This document shows positions 18,010 to 27,267 of a DNA stretch of 64,000 nucleotides, one piece after another. Origin of the DNA: Fen-1258 sp964441505 (GTDB lineage Bacteria > Bacteroidota > Ignavibacteria > Ignavibacteriales > Melioribacteraceae); contig CAYTUV010000013.1 in assembly GCA_964441505.1 (NCBI GenBank), positions 1 to 64,000 of the forward strand, written 5' to 3'. The stretch's first letter is position 1. Each line of letters opens with the position of its first letter. A program made the translations under genes and the position numbers. The notes beneath the pieces are model-generated. The model searched no databases. It was not told where the DNA came from and saw only the letters and a list, made by a program, of their open reading frames with translations.

Positions 18010-21000
18010 TTACTTAATTAGAGCAAACTTGATTAACTTTTCACCAATTTCCGGTGCATCAATGTGCGCCAAATAAACTCCGTAGGCGACACTAAATCCA
18101 TCCCGGTCCAAGAGGTTCCAAAATTCTCTGCCGTTGCTAAGTCCAGTATCATGTTCTAAAGTTGTCACAAGTTCACCGCTCAAAGTAAATATTCTAATAG
18201 TGCACTTCATAGGAAGGTTTTCAAAATAAATTCTCCGTTCACCACGATTTTGCCCTGCTAATTTATTTGCAGGTTCAATCTCATTTGTTCCGACATAAGG
18301 ATTCGGTACAACATAGATATTATCGAGTTTGCCTGTTGCATCCGCATTATCAATAAATCCTGCTTTTGTTTGAAGAGTAAAATAGTCCTGAGAGGTGAAA
18401 GGTCTCCGGGTATAAATTAGGAGTGCATCACCCGGCCCCGGAACCTTCGAAGGTGTAGTTGGTGAAGCAGAGATAACTAAACTCCATGAAATCTGTGCAC
18501 CCTGTCCTCCGGGTGATCCGGTTTTATAGAAGACTATCTCTTCTCCAACAGTCCATGATGAATCGTTACTAGTTGCAAGTTCCTGAAGATTTGTAACTAC
18601 GGCAACCGGGATTCCGGAAGTTACATCTTCAACCTTATATTTAACCGGAATGTCTATGAAACCTTTTCCTACGACAAATTTCTTTGCTGTTGATATATTT
18701 CTATCAGAGAAAGTTACTATATAATCCGCGGGTTCTGCTTTGGGATTACCGGCAGATCTTAAGTAAAACCTGAAGGGAAGATTTATATCTGAAGACCACT
18801 TGGATTTATTCTCATCGAAAATGAGTGCCGGATTATCTTTCACCTTAACTAAGATTCCATCAAATACGGGATTTGAATCTTCCCCGTTTAATGCCTGACT
18901 TTGATAGATACCATAATTCCTATAGGTAATAAAATATTCTGTAGCTTCAAGCATAGAACTTTTATCAGTCCTTTTTATGCTTCCCTTTTCAAGGTTCAAT
19001 TCGTAGTCTGTACCACTGTTAAATATTTTTCCAGATTTGTCAGTTACTTGCAAAGAAGCATCATTGATTAAATGACGCTTTGAAAGATTTGCAAATTTTG
19101 TCCCATATAAATAGAAAGATTCTTTTGTAGTTTTTTCACCGGTTACAGAATAATTTTTAGCCAATGTGGCTTTACCTGCCGAATACAAAGTATCTTTGAA
19201 TGTAAGAGTATATTTATCACCTTTAACATCAAGGTCATTTATGATTTTGAAATTCATCTCTCCATTTGCTATTCCGCTGCTATGAAGCACATCGGTAGAA
19301 TTAATTCCCGGTCGGTTGTAACCTCCGGCTCTCGGACCCGGAATTACCTGCACAGTGTTATCATCGAAAATCAATTTGCTTGTAATCGGGTCTGAAGAAA
19401 TCTTCTTTGTTGTTTCAGACGGAGGAATGCCGAGTGAATCGCCATGATCGTAGGCAACGACCGCATAATAATAAGTTTGACCGTTCCTGACTTCATTGGA
19501 ATCTACAAAAGTATGAACTAATCCGGAGTTGTCTCCGAGATAGTACATTAATCCTCTCCCTAAATAAGGAACCGGATGATATCCTTTCCAATCATTACGC
19601 AGATCCCATTTGGCTTCAAAGCCATTTAAATCCTTTAATGGTTCATATAAAAATTTTGAACCCTTACCGTCGGTAACTTTTTGAACATCGGCAAAATCAG
19701 GGCGGGTACTTCTGTAAATCGCATAACCCTCAAAATCATTTCCGGTGATCGGGTCAATACTTTTTTCCGAATTTGAATCCCAAAATAATGTAACTTTTTT
19801 ATCGTCCGGAATAGCAGTTACTTTTGGAAGACTCGGCGGTCTAAAGAATCGATAATTCTTATTATAAATATCCTGAACAGTCTCAGCAGTAGTCAAAAGG
19901 TCACTCAGATCTTGACCAAACAGAAAAGCCATTGATATTCTTTTTGTTTCACCCGGTTTAAGAGAGATGTAAGCGGAACCATATATAAAAACAATATCTT
20001 CATTTTGTGTTATCTCACTAAAACTTCCAGGTTTTGTTGCATTCCAAACATCTTCATCATAAGCAATTCTTAAATCTGTAGCCCACTGAGAACTTTTAAA
20101 ACTTGTCAGACCAATCTGATCTGCTTCATCCAAATCTGTATAACCAAAATTAGGTTCACCGGGTTGTAAAGGATCCGGTCTTCCATCCGATAACCGGTTT
20201 CCTAAAGTCGGAATTCCATCTCCTTCACCACTATCAGCTGTATTTGGAATTCCATCTTTACCGACATCGTCCGTATCAGGATTCCAGTCTCCATCTTCGT
20301 CACTATTGTTATCCTGCCTTTCATCAATTAAACCGTCACCATCATTATCAATACCGTCATTAGGATTTCCGGGAGACTCCAGAAACTTGCATCCTAAATA
20401 TCCCAACTTTCTCCCGGCATCACCTGTACCATCGGGATCGAAAAAATAAACCATGTTGCGAGAGTATAGCGGAATTGATGTATTGAACGGTGAAATGAAA
20501 AGTCCATTATCATCTTTGTTGTCGGCACCGCCAATATCGGGATCGCCGTAAATACCAAACATTACACTATCTAAATTTTTATCGCTCACGTTCGTTATTG
20601 ACCAGACGAAGAAGACAGCATTTGAGGCTAGTGAATTACTCCATTGAAAAGCTCTGCCGTCAATCTGAACTCCCAATCCTTTTCGCGATTTATCATTATT
20701 AAATGGGTAATAGCCAAACTCTTTGTTGTCACGGTCATCCATCGCCCAGTAAGCTTCAAGATCGGCGTTGTTCTCACCTTGAACAAGATAGCCCGGCCAA
20801 ACGTATTGACCTAATCTTTCATTGTACCATTCTCTTGGCCAGCTATCGGGTTTACCATCGCGATCAGAATCGAAAGCCGGATTTGAAGCAATGTAATTTT
20901 GATTTGGATCTGCATAACCAGGTAGCGGCTGCCACTGCCATTTGAAACCTGTTGCCGGATCAATCTCTCTTAAACCAGCTCTATCATAATCATTCATGCC

Positions 21001-21435
21001 ATCTGTTATGATATGTCTTCTAACACCGGCCGTATCAATAACAGATGCACCGACGATAGGACAAAATTGGAAAATGTACGGTGCGTCCCGCCAGATTAGA
21101 TTTGTAATTTCTCTAATTCCTCCATAACCCGGAGCTATTCCGCCGTAGTTCTCAATTTCAACCGAGACATTATTTCCATTCATAAAGAATGACTTTCGAT
21201 CGGCATTACCGGTAGTCTTTAATAAATTTTTAAGCGAGTACTTTTCTGAACCTGACTCTTTTATCTCTACGTTGATAGGTGAATTTAACAACTTACTATC
21301 TATTAGATTTTTTACTGCCTGATGCTCAATTAGCCTTCTCTGTTTTACTGATTCCGATTGCCCATAATTTGGCTCAATCAGAATTAGCATAGCGCAAAGA
21401 ATTAAGCTAAGATGCATTAATTTTATTTTCAGCAT
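18010..21435 (-). CDS. Large secreted protein with Asp-rich calcium-binding stretch, FN3 and FlgD-like C-terminal domain
   Basis: 1141 residues with a signal peptide ending NYGQ. At about 355-410 an Asp/Gly-rich run (DNDGDGLID, DEDGDWNPDTDD, KDGIPNTAD) resembles thrombospondin type 3 / dockerin-like calcium loops. An FN3-like region (PKVTAIPDDKKVTLFWDSN, YYYAVVAYDHGDS) follows. The C-terminus is a FlgD-like Ig fold (VVPNPYVGTN ... CTIRIFTLSGELVTTLEHD ... VAYGVYLAHIDAPE ... KFALIK), the type of tail used for T9SS export in Ignavibacteria-like genomes. It lies between the TonB receptor (21 bp gap) and the PorV-like gene (13 bp gap). Its C-terminal half is clearly paralogous to the partial protein at 62207. 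No enzymatic domain is seen; it may be a surface binding protein. Confidence 0.75.
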   Translation of the reverse strand: MLKIKLMHLSLILCAMLILIEPNYGQSESVKQRRLIEHQAVKNLIDSKLLNSPINVEIKESGSEKYSLKNLLKTTGNADRKSFFMNGNNVSVEIENYGGIAPGYGGIREITNLIWRDAPYIFQFCPIVGASVIDTAGVRRHIITDGMNDYDRAGLREIDPATGFKWQWQPLPGYADPNQNYIASNPAFDSDRDGKPDSWPREWYNERLGQYVWPGYLVQGENNADLEAYWAMDDRDNKEFGYYPFNNDKSRKGLGVQIDGRAFQWSNSLASNAVFFVWSITNVSDKNLDSVMFGIYGDPDIGGADNKDDNGLFISPFNTSIPLYSRNMVYFFDPDGTGDAGRKLGYLGCKFLESPGNPNDGIDNDGDGLIDERQDNNSDEDGDWNPDTDDVGKDGIPNTADSGEGDGIPTLGNRLSDGRPDPLQPGEPNFGYTDLDEADQIGLTSFKSSQWATDLRIAYDEDVWNATKPGSFSEITQNEDIVFIYGSAYISLKPGETKRISMAFLFGQDLSDLLTTAETVQDIYNKNYRFFRPPSLPKVTAIPDDKKVTLFWDSNSEKSIDPITGNDFEGYAIYRSTRPDFADVQKVTDGKGSKFLYEPLKDLNGFEAKWDLRNDWKGYHPVPYLGRGLMYYLGDNSGLVHTFVDSNEVRNGQTYYYAVVAYDHGDSLGIPPSETTKKISSDPITSKLIFDDNTVQVIPGPRAGGYNRPGINSTDVLHSSGIANGEMNFKIINDLDVKGDKYTLTFKDTLYSAGKATLAKNYSVTGEKTTKESFYLYGTKFANLSKRHLINDASLQVTDKSGKIFNSGTDYELNLEKGSIKRTDKSSMLEATEYFITYRNYGIYQSQALNGEDSNPVFDGILVKVKDNPALIFDENKSKWSSDINLPFRFYLRSAGNPKAEPADYIVTFSDRNISTAKKFVVGKGFIDIPVKYKVEDVTSGIPVAVVTNLQELATSNDSSWTVGEEIVFYKTGSPGGQGAQISWSLVISASPTTPSKVPGPGDALLIYTRRPFTSQDYFTLQTKAGFIDNADATGKLDNIYVVPNPYVGTNEIEPANKLAGQNRGERRIYFENLPMKCTIRIFTLSGELVTTLEHDTGLSNGREFWNLLDRDGFSVAYGVYLAHIDAPEIGEKLIKFALIK

Positions 21436-21456
21436 ATGGTTACTCCATAAATTTCA

Positions 21457-24195
21457 TTAGAACTCAAAAGTAAAACCAATTCTTACTTCTCTTGGGGCCG
21501 AGTAATAATTAGGCCGGTTGAAATACTCAGTCGCAGATTTAATACCGGGATATTTTTCAGAGATCTGATTTGTAGCTTGTGGGCCGCCTTTTGTTTCTTC
21601 CAAAGAATAAATAGCCCGGCCAGTGTCATCATAAACGAACCGTTCATTTTGAGTATCAAATAAGTTGAATACTTTTAGAAATACTGTTACGGATGTGTTG
21701 TTTCCTATCGAGAAAGATTTATCACATAATAGATCGGCATTTGCGTAAAATGGTTTTCTTCCGCTGTTTGATCTCAAATAAATCTGCTGTTCGTAAAGTA
21801 TAGGCGAGTATGGAAGTCCCGATGATAGAGAAGCCGTGATTGTAATGTTCCAATCTTTAGTTCCGCCAAATGAAATAACACCGTTTAAAGTGTGGGTCTG
21901 ATCCCAGCTCAAAGGCACAGGAATTTTTTCGCTTTGTCTGCCCGATTGTAGATCAATAAAGAAAGCATCCGAACCGGTCTCGTTTCCTTCAGCGACCTGG
22001 AAAGTATAATCCAGTGAAGCGCTGAAAAAATCGGTAGGTAATTTTCTTTTTGTCAGTGAAAATGTAATTCCTTTTATATTGCCATAATCTTTGTTCACAT
22101 ATTTATTATAAATGGAGTTACTGCTAATTCTAATCTGCTGAATTGCCAAAAGATCACGCACATCTTTGTAAAATCCGGTTATGTTGAATGCAAGCGATTC
22201 ATTTAATTGCTGCTGCAATCCAACTTCATAGGTAACGGTTTTTTCCGGGTTAAGGTTTGCATTACCGTAAACTGGTGCAGCCGCAATGTCCTCAAATTCC
22301 GGGTTGGTATATAAATATCTATATGGCGGCAATTGGAAAAAATGACCGTAAGAAAAATGTATTATTCCCTGATCTGTTATCGGGAATGAGATACCAAGTC
22401 GTGGGCTTACGGTAACTTTACCTTCACTATTAGTAAGATTTTCTATCGGCTTGAATGGATCAGGAGCATAAACTGCATTGGCATTAAAATAATCTATTCT
22501 TAATCCTGCGTTAAGAATCATACTCTCAAATTCCATTTTATCCTGAAGATAGCCTGAAAATTGTTTTGGTGAACGTGAATAAATATCTATTGAACCTTTC
22601 TGACTCGCAGGATCAGGAATAGTGGGGGTCAGATAATTATTTCTGTTTCTTAATATTTCGAAGAAAACAAAGTCCATTGTATCCCACTTACTTTTTAATC
22701 CGAACTTAACCTCATGCTGGTTTGTAATCTGACTTGTAATATCAAACCTGATTTCTGAAGTGTAGGAGCGTTGATAAAAATGTTCCGGCTGGGTACCGCC
22801 AGAATTGAATGTATAACTGCTATAACCATCATTTTTATCTTCGGGCTGATATCTTGGATCTGCGTGTAAACCGTTTAGACTCATTCCCGGATTAAATGAT
22901 ACTTCATTCCCGGAAGAATCGAGTAATGGGAAGAGATACCTTTTAAAATCATAAATATTGTACGATCCCTTTAGCGAAAAAAAAGTGGTGTTGCTAACCG
23001 CATGTCTGTATTCCAAAGAGTTAATTATTCCCCATTCATACCGCTTGTAATTGGCATCGGGGTTGTATTTATAATCGTGGGCGTAAGATTGGTACTTCGA
23101 GTTCGAATAGACAACATCGTAATTAATCTTGATGTTTGATATTGGTTTGTAAGTAAACTTTGCACTTGTATTTATATCTTCGTTCGGATTCATTGATACA
23201 ATCGAATTATCTCCCGTTTGAGAAAGATATAATACATCTGCATGAAGAGGGTCTCTTGAAAGCGAATCATAAACTGTATGCTGTCTTATACCATATAAAT
23301 ATCCTTTGTCATTGTTATATCTTCCAGAAAAGAAAAAAGAAAAATTATCTTCTAATAAAGGAATTGGACCGCCAAATGTTCCCTCAACAACCTGATTATT
23401 TACTGGATTAATCTTATCAATATTCAAAAAGATATTTTTTGCAGAGCTTATATTATCACCGGTATAATAAGTTAATGTTCCTTTATATTTTGAACCGCCT
23501 TCCTTGGTTATGGTATTAACAACACCGCTTAATGCATTTCCATATTCAGCATTAAAAGTACCGCTTACAACTGAAAGCTCTTGTACGGCATTGGTGGAAA
23601 TTTGTACTGTCCTTCCAAAATCATATGGATTTATTGCCGAGACGCCATTAACATTGTACGCAATTTCAGTTGATCTGCCTCCGCGGATATGTAATTCCCC
23701 GCCTGAACCTTTAGTAATTCCAGCCTGCAGTGAAAGTATTTGACTTATATTTTCGACTGGTAGAGATTTTATCTGCGATTCATCTATTGATGTTTGAGAG
23801 GATGTCAAATCTTTCCTAATCAACGGTCTATCTGCTTCTACAACTATAGTATTCAAATTAATTGCTTCGGCTAGAAGTTGCACATTAATTCTTGTAGTAA
23901 AATCGCTTGAGACTCTCACATTGGTAATCATTTTTTTTTGATAGCCAACGCCGCTGAATATTAAAGAATATTCCCCAGGCTCTATATTATTAATTACATA
24001 TGTCCCATCGAGATTTGTAGAGGCACCTAAAGCTGTTCCTTCAATAAAAACATTAATGCCTATCAATTCTTCTTTTGTTTCTGTATCTGTAACTTTTCCG
24101 GCAATTTTTCCTGTACCGCCGGCATAAATTTGAATTCGAAAAAGAAAGAGAGAAGTTGAAATGACAAGAGTAAAAAAAAGTAAAAGTTTTTTCAT
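21457..24195 (-). CDS. TonB-dependent receptor with carboxypeptidase-regulatory-like N-terminal domain
   Basis: 912 residues. Signal peptide about 1-26, then a CarboxypepD_reg-like domain at about 28-115 (GKIAGKVTDTETKEELIGI, GVGYQKK). The plug follows (SLPVENISQILSLQAGI, GELHIRGGRSTEIAYNVNGV), then the beta-barrel ending in a C-terminal Phe (RIGFTFEF), as outer-membrane barrels do. It imports or senses a ligand with TonB energy. It resembles SusC in architecture, but no SusD lies beside it, so a polysaccharide ligand should not be assumed. GAGGTAACG precedes the ATG. It is first in the TonB - FlgD-tail - PorV-like unit. Confidence 0.88.
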   Translation of the reverse strand: MKKLLLFFTLVISTSLFLFRIQIYAGGTGKIAGKVTDTETKEELIGINVFIEGTALGASTNLDGTYVINNIEPGEYSLIFSGVGYQKKMITNVRVSSDFTTRINVQLLAEAINLNTIVVEADRPLIRKDLTSSQTSIDESQIKSLPVENISQILSLQAGITKGSGGELHIRGGRSTEIAYNVNGVSAINPYDFGRTVQISTNAVQELSVVSGTFNAEYGNALSGVVNTITKEGGSKYKGTLTYYTGDNISSAKNIFLNIDKINPVNNQVVEGTFGGPIPLLEDNFSFFFSGRYNNDKGYLYGIRQHTVYDSLSRDPLHADVLYLSQTGDNSIVSMNPNEDINTSAKFTYKPISNIKINYDVVYSNSKYQSYAHDYKYNPDANYKRYEWGIINSLEYRHAVSNTTFFSLKGSYNIYDFKRYLFPLLDSSGNEVSFNPGMSLNGLHADPRYQPEDKNDGYSSYTFNSGGTQPEHFYQRSYTSEIRFDITSQITNQHEVKFGLKSKWDTMDFVFFEILRNRNNYLTPTIPDPASQKGSIDIYSRSPKQFSGYLQDKMEFESMILNAGLRIDYFNANAVYAPDPFKPIENLTNSEGKVTVSPRLGISFPITDQGIIHFSYGHFFQLPPYRYLYTNPEFEDIAAAPVYGNANLNPEKTVTYEVGLQQQLNESLAFNITGFYKDVRDLLAIQQIRISSNSIYNKYVNKDYGNIKGITFSLTKRKLPTDFFSASLDYTFQVAEGNETGSDAFFIDLQSGRQSEKIPVPLSWDQTHTLNGVISFGGTKDWNITITASLSSGLPYSPILYEQQIYLRSNSGRKPFYANADLLCDKSFSIGNNTSVTVFLKVFNLFDTQNERFVYDDTGRAIYSLEETKGGPQATNQISEKYPGIKSATEYFNRPNYYSAPREVRIGFTFEF

Positions 24196-24272
24196 CGTTA
24201 CCTCAGCAGCAAAATTAAATGTATAATAATCGAATTATCATTCCTTTTCGGGTTTACAAAACGATTTTAATC

Positions 24273-24448
24273 TAACTGAAGTTAAACAAAATCGTGCTTC
24301 GGAGATCAGAAACCAAAGTTTTGTCATTCCCGCGAAAGCTTGCCTACCGGCAGGCGGGAATCCATGATTTTATTCCAATTTCCACAAATAGATTCCCGAT
24401 AAAAGCGTTCGGGAATGACATAATTATTGTTTTACGTAACTTCAGTTA
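24273..24448. repeat. Nested palindromic intergenic element
   Basis: Outer arms TAACTGAAGTTA (24273-24284) and TAACTTCAGTTA (24437-24448) are a perfect 12-bp inverted repeat. Inside, TGTCATTCCCG (24322-24332) pairs with CGGGAATGACA (24410-24420), and a local GCCTACCGGCAGGC-type palindrome lies near 24341-24355. The whole could fold into a long cruciform. It stands in the leader of the TonB receptor gene. The inner unit resembles dispersed GTCATTCCC repeats of many genomes; see also 52-107. Confidence 0.7.
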
Positions 24449-24478
24449 ATCTAATTAACAATTGGATGAAAAATGAAA

Positions 24479-24537
24479 AGGGTTGTCAGAATATTTATTT
24501 TTGAAAAAATCCTAGATAAACGAATATTGACAACCCT
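24479..24537. repeat. Inverted repeat after the FG-GAP gene
   Basis: AGGGTTGTCA-ga-ATATT (24479-24495) and AATATTGACAACCCT (24523-24537) are inverted with a 2-nt bulge and a 27-nt AT-rich loop. It lies 17 bp past the stop of the minus-strand FG-GAP protein gene, so it may act as its terminator or be a small mobile repeat. The large loop is unusual for a terminator. Confidence 0.5.
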
Positions 24538-24554
24538 AATAAACATCTACTATA

Positions 24555-26207
24555 TTACTTGAGCAACTGCATCTTTTTTGAAACAGTATAATTACCGGCA
24601 GTTAATTTGTAAATATAAATTCCGCTAGTAAGACCGGCAGCATTGAATTTTACATTGTACGATCCGGCAATTAAATATTCGTTGTTAATCAAAACCGCAA
24701 CCTGCCTTCCGAGAATATCATATACGGTTAACACAATATTGGATGCTTCAGTAATTCCAAATTTAATCTGAGTTGTTGGATTAAATGGATTTGGGAAATT
24801 TTGTTCCAGGTAAAATTGTGTTGGAATCGCATCGTTTTCTTTTTCAACAGAAAGTAGTGTGAATTGCTTGTCTAAAACAATTATTGGCATTCGATCATTG
24901 GTGCCATCAGTTCTTGGATATCCTTGAGTGTAAATTATTTCATCTGCTGCATCCCCGTCAACGTTTGCAACGGTTATAACATCTAAGTCGCCAGTCTTAG
25001 TATTATAAGCCGAATCAATAACAGATGCAGTATAACTAGCAGCTAAAGTAATATCTCCCCCTTGGTACTCAACTCTAAACAGTGGTTTTTTTCTGCTGTT
25101 ATTTGCATCATATCTAGATCCACAAATGAAATCCAATCTACCATTTCCATCAACATCGCCAGCGTCTGCACCATTTAAACGAACTGCACCGAGCGGTTCT
25201 AAATCAACTAATGCCGTGGCTTTAAGCGTGTCGGCAAATTGCTGCAAGATCCATACTTTTGCGCCAGCTCCTTTTGCATTATTAAACCAATCAGCTAAAA
25301 GAATTTCCTTTGTTCCATCTTTGTTTATATCAACAACTTTTGTTCCTTTAAAAGAACCTATAGCTGTCATACTTGTTTGGACTTTTGGTGCTTGCCAAGC
25401 GCCACTTGCGTATTTAATTCCGTATACTTTACCTCCTGAATCAAAAACATATACAATATTATTAATTACAGCCACATCATATTTACTTGAAGTACCATAT
25501 ACCGCAATACCAGTTCCATTATATTCAAGAGTCCATTTTTCAGTACCCCCTCCCAAATTTGGAATTACATCGACAGATAGAACACCAACGTGCATTGTAC
25601 CCCAGCGGTCAGCAAAAATTATTTCATCTTTACCATCGGCATCGGGATCGGCAATAATTATTCTGATTGGCCTTATATCAACGTTTGTACCAGGTACAAT
25701 GTTGGTCATAGCATTTGGTATAAATCCACCGAGTCCATCTGAAACTCCCATGTTATCGCTGCCATCACCGGGATACTCATAAACTAATATTCTAGCAGCA
25801 TCAGGAATTACTTGCCCCGAAGCAGCATAATTTGCTGGAGCCCAATAAATTTCAGGTTTGCCATCTTTATCAGTATCACCCCAAGCCAAACCTGGCCAAG
25901 TATTTTGTCCTACCAAAGGAGAAGTAGCAGACCAAACAGAATCCCATTTTGCTGTAGTTTTATTCCACTCAAATTTATAGATCCTTGGAATCAGCTCGTA
26001 TGGACGGTTAACCGCATTAGTGTTACATGCATAAATCTCCGGTTTACCGTCTTTATCAAAATCAACACCGGCAATTACATTACCAAAACCGCCGATCTCT
26101 TTTCCAGAGGGTTCTTTAATCTCTGCTGTACGTGTAAACAATTGCGCTTGAAGCTGAATTACAAACAGCAATACGAAAAACAAAACATGGTATGAAAATT
26201 TTTTCAT
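24555..26207 (-). CDS. T9SS-secreted FG-GAP/VCBS repeat protein
   Basis: 550 residues with signal peptide ending QLQAQ. Six DxDxDGxxE-type repeats are visible (VDFDKDGKPEIY, GDTDKDGKPEIY, ADPDADGKDEII, VDINKDGTKEIL, GDVDGNGRLDFI, ANVDGDAADEII), the FG-GAP/VCBS calcium-binding propeller pattern. The tail is a T9SS sorting domain (FPNPFNPTTQIKFGI ... TSGIYIYKLTAG ... SKKMQLLK). Likely a surface-exposed adhesion or structural propeller; no catalytic motif seen. AGGAGG precedes the ATG. It stands alone between a repeat-rich gap and a 360-bp gap. Confidence 0.85.
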   Translation of the reverse strand: MKKFSYHVLFFVLLFVIQLQAQLFTRTAEIKEPSGKEIGGFGNVIAGVDFDKDGKPEIYACNTNAVNRPYELIPRIYKFEWNKTTAKWDSVWSATSPLVGQNTWPGLAWGDTDKDGKPEIYWAPANYAASGQVIPDAARILVYEYPGDGSDNMGVSDGLGGFIPNAMTNIVPGTNVDIRPIRIIIADPDADGKDEIIFADRWGTMHVGVLSVDVIPNLGGGTEKWTLEYNGTGIAVYGTSSKYDVAVINNIVYVFDSGGKVYGIKYASGAWQAPKVQTSMTAIGSFKGTKVVDINKDGTKEILLADWFNNAKGAGAKVWILQQFADTLKATALVDLEPLGAVRLNGADAGDVDGNGRLDFICGSRYDANNSRKKPLFRVEYQGGDITLAASYTASVIDSAYNTKTGDLDVITVANVDGDAADEIIYTQGYPRTDGTNDRMPIIVLDKQFTLLSVEKENDAIPTQFYLEQNFPNPFNPTTQIKFGITEASNIVLTVYDILGRQVAVLINNEYLIAGSYNVKFNAAGLTSGIYIYKLTAGNYTVSKKMQLLK

Positions 26208-26567
26208 TGAAGCCTCCTATGTTGTTTTTTGAAAGATATAAATAATTGATGAAGTAGAATCTCTAATGAAGTATCTGTCATAATTGAAATATTTAAGATG
26301 ATTATGAATGAAAAGTTATCTTTTTATGAACTAGTTTTATTCAAGCTAAAAAATTTTTCCTTTTCTGCACTACACGAATGGGTTGTAGTAACTCTATGTG
26401 TATGTTAGTTCCTATAACTCCCCATAGTTATTAATAATCTTTTCATCGGTTGTAACCATTCAAAAGTCCTTCCGAATACAAACTAATGATTTTAGTCTAA
26501 AAACGCTATATTTATTCATGTCCCTATTTAAGGCTCCCTCCACTGATGAAACTTTCAGTAACCATAA
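26208..26567. other. Intergenic region upstream of FG-GAP gene
   Basis: 360 bp, AT-rich. It carries the AGGAGG ribosome site of the FG-GAP gene at its left end. I see no RNA gene, strong hairpin, or repeat. Confidence 0.5.
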
Positions 26568-27185
26568 TTACAAATTTTCTTCTACTTTCTCCCGGAAATA
26601 TCCGTTTCTCAAAAACCGATACAAATTTTTTCCCGGGCACACCGTTATTGATGAATAATCTTTGTGCCCACGAATTGAATCGACCGGAATATTATGCTTG
26701 GCAGCCAGCCAGGCCATTGTATTTACTACTGCATCCAGTTGATTCTTATTTGGTTCAACCTCTTCAAAATTACCGACCACTTCAATTAGTGCGTGTCCAG
26801 TCGGGTCATACTCGGTGTTCGTGTCTCCGGCATAGTTGATGTATCGCCCCTCGTACACTTTTCCATTGAGATCGATTATGTAATGATATGGAATATCTAT
26901 CCAATGTTTTTCCGCTCGCGACCATTTTTGAAGACTGCGAAGATATTCCATCGGGTCTCGCCCTACCGGAAACGTTTCACCTTGATGATGAAGTGTAATG
27001 TGTGTGATCTTATGTTTTTTTGCAAGCGAATCTACAGCCGCCGTTCCACCCCATTGCGTAACGGTTATAATGCTTTCTTGAAAATCATTTAAAGAAAATT
27101 GTCTTGAGACAGAGCAGCCGGAGAAGAAATAAATTTCTCCAAGAAGAGCTAAAGGAAGAAAGAAAATTCTTACAAAATTATTCAT
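26568..27185 (-). CDS. PGRP/Amidase_2-type N-acetylmuramoyl-L-alanine amidase, lipoprotein
   Basis: About 205 residues from the ATG at 27185; a longer frame from 27260 is less likely because the lipoprotein signal (MNNFVRIFFLPLALLGEIYF, then FSGC) begins at 27185. Amidase_2/PGRP features: ITHITLHHQGE with zinc His, YHYIIDLNGKVYEGR, GHALIEVVGNFE, and VRGHKDY-like RGHKDYSSITVCPGKNL with the second His and the Cys ligand. Expected to cleave the MurNAc-L-Ala bond in the periplasm or at the outer membrane. It is the last gene of the ABC-importer operon-like run, an odd place for a cell-wall enzyme. Confidence 0.85.
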   Translation of the reverse strand: MNNFVRIFFLPLALLGEIYFFSGCSVSRQFSLNDFQESIITVTQWGGTAAVDSLAKKHKITHITLHHQGETFPVGRDPMEYLRSLQKWSRAEKHWIDIPYHYIIDLNGKVYEGRYINYAGDTNTEYDPTGHALIEVVGNFEEVEPNKNQLDAVVNTMAWLAAKHNIPVDSIRGHKDYSSITVCPGKNLYRFLRNGYFREKVEENL

Positions 27186-27267
27186 AGAGAACAAATTCCT
27201 GCATATTGTACTGATTTTCCGAAATTCCTTTTTATCCATAATGATTGAGTCGATGGGCATACTAATT

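Noticed and set aside
21457..24195. SusC/SusD polysaccharide uptake pair
   Set aside because: The receptor has the SusC-like N-terminal domain, but no SusD-like lipoprotein lies nearby; the adjacent gene is a FlgD-tailed secreted protein.
25126..25782. 218-codon plus-strand open frame
   Set aside because: It lies wholly antisense to the FG-GAP gene, is Pro/Ser-rich without domains, and arises from the repeat codon pattern of that gene.
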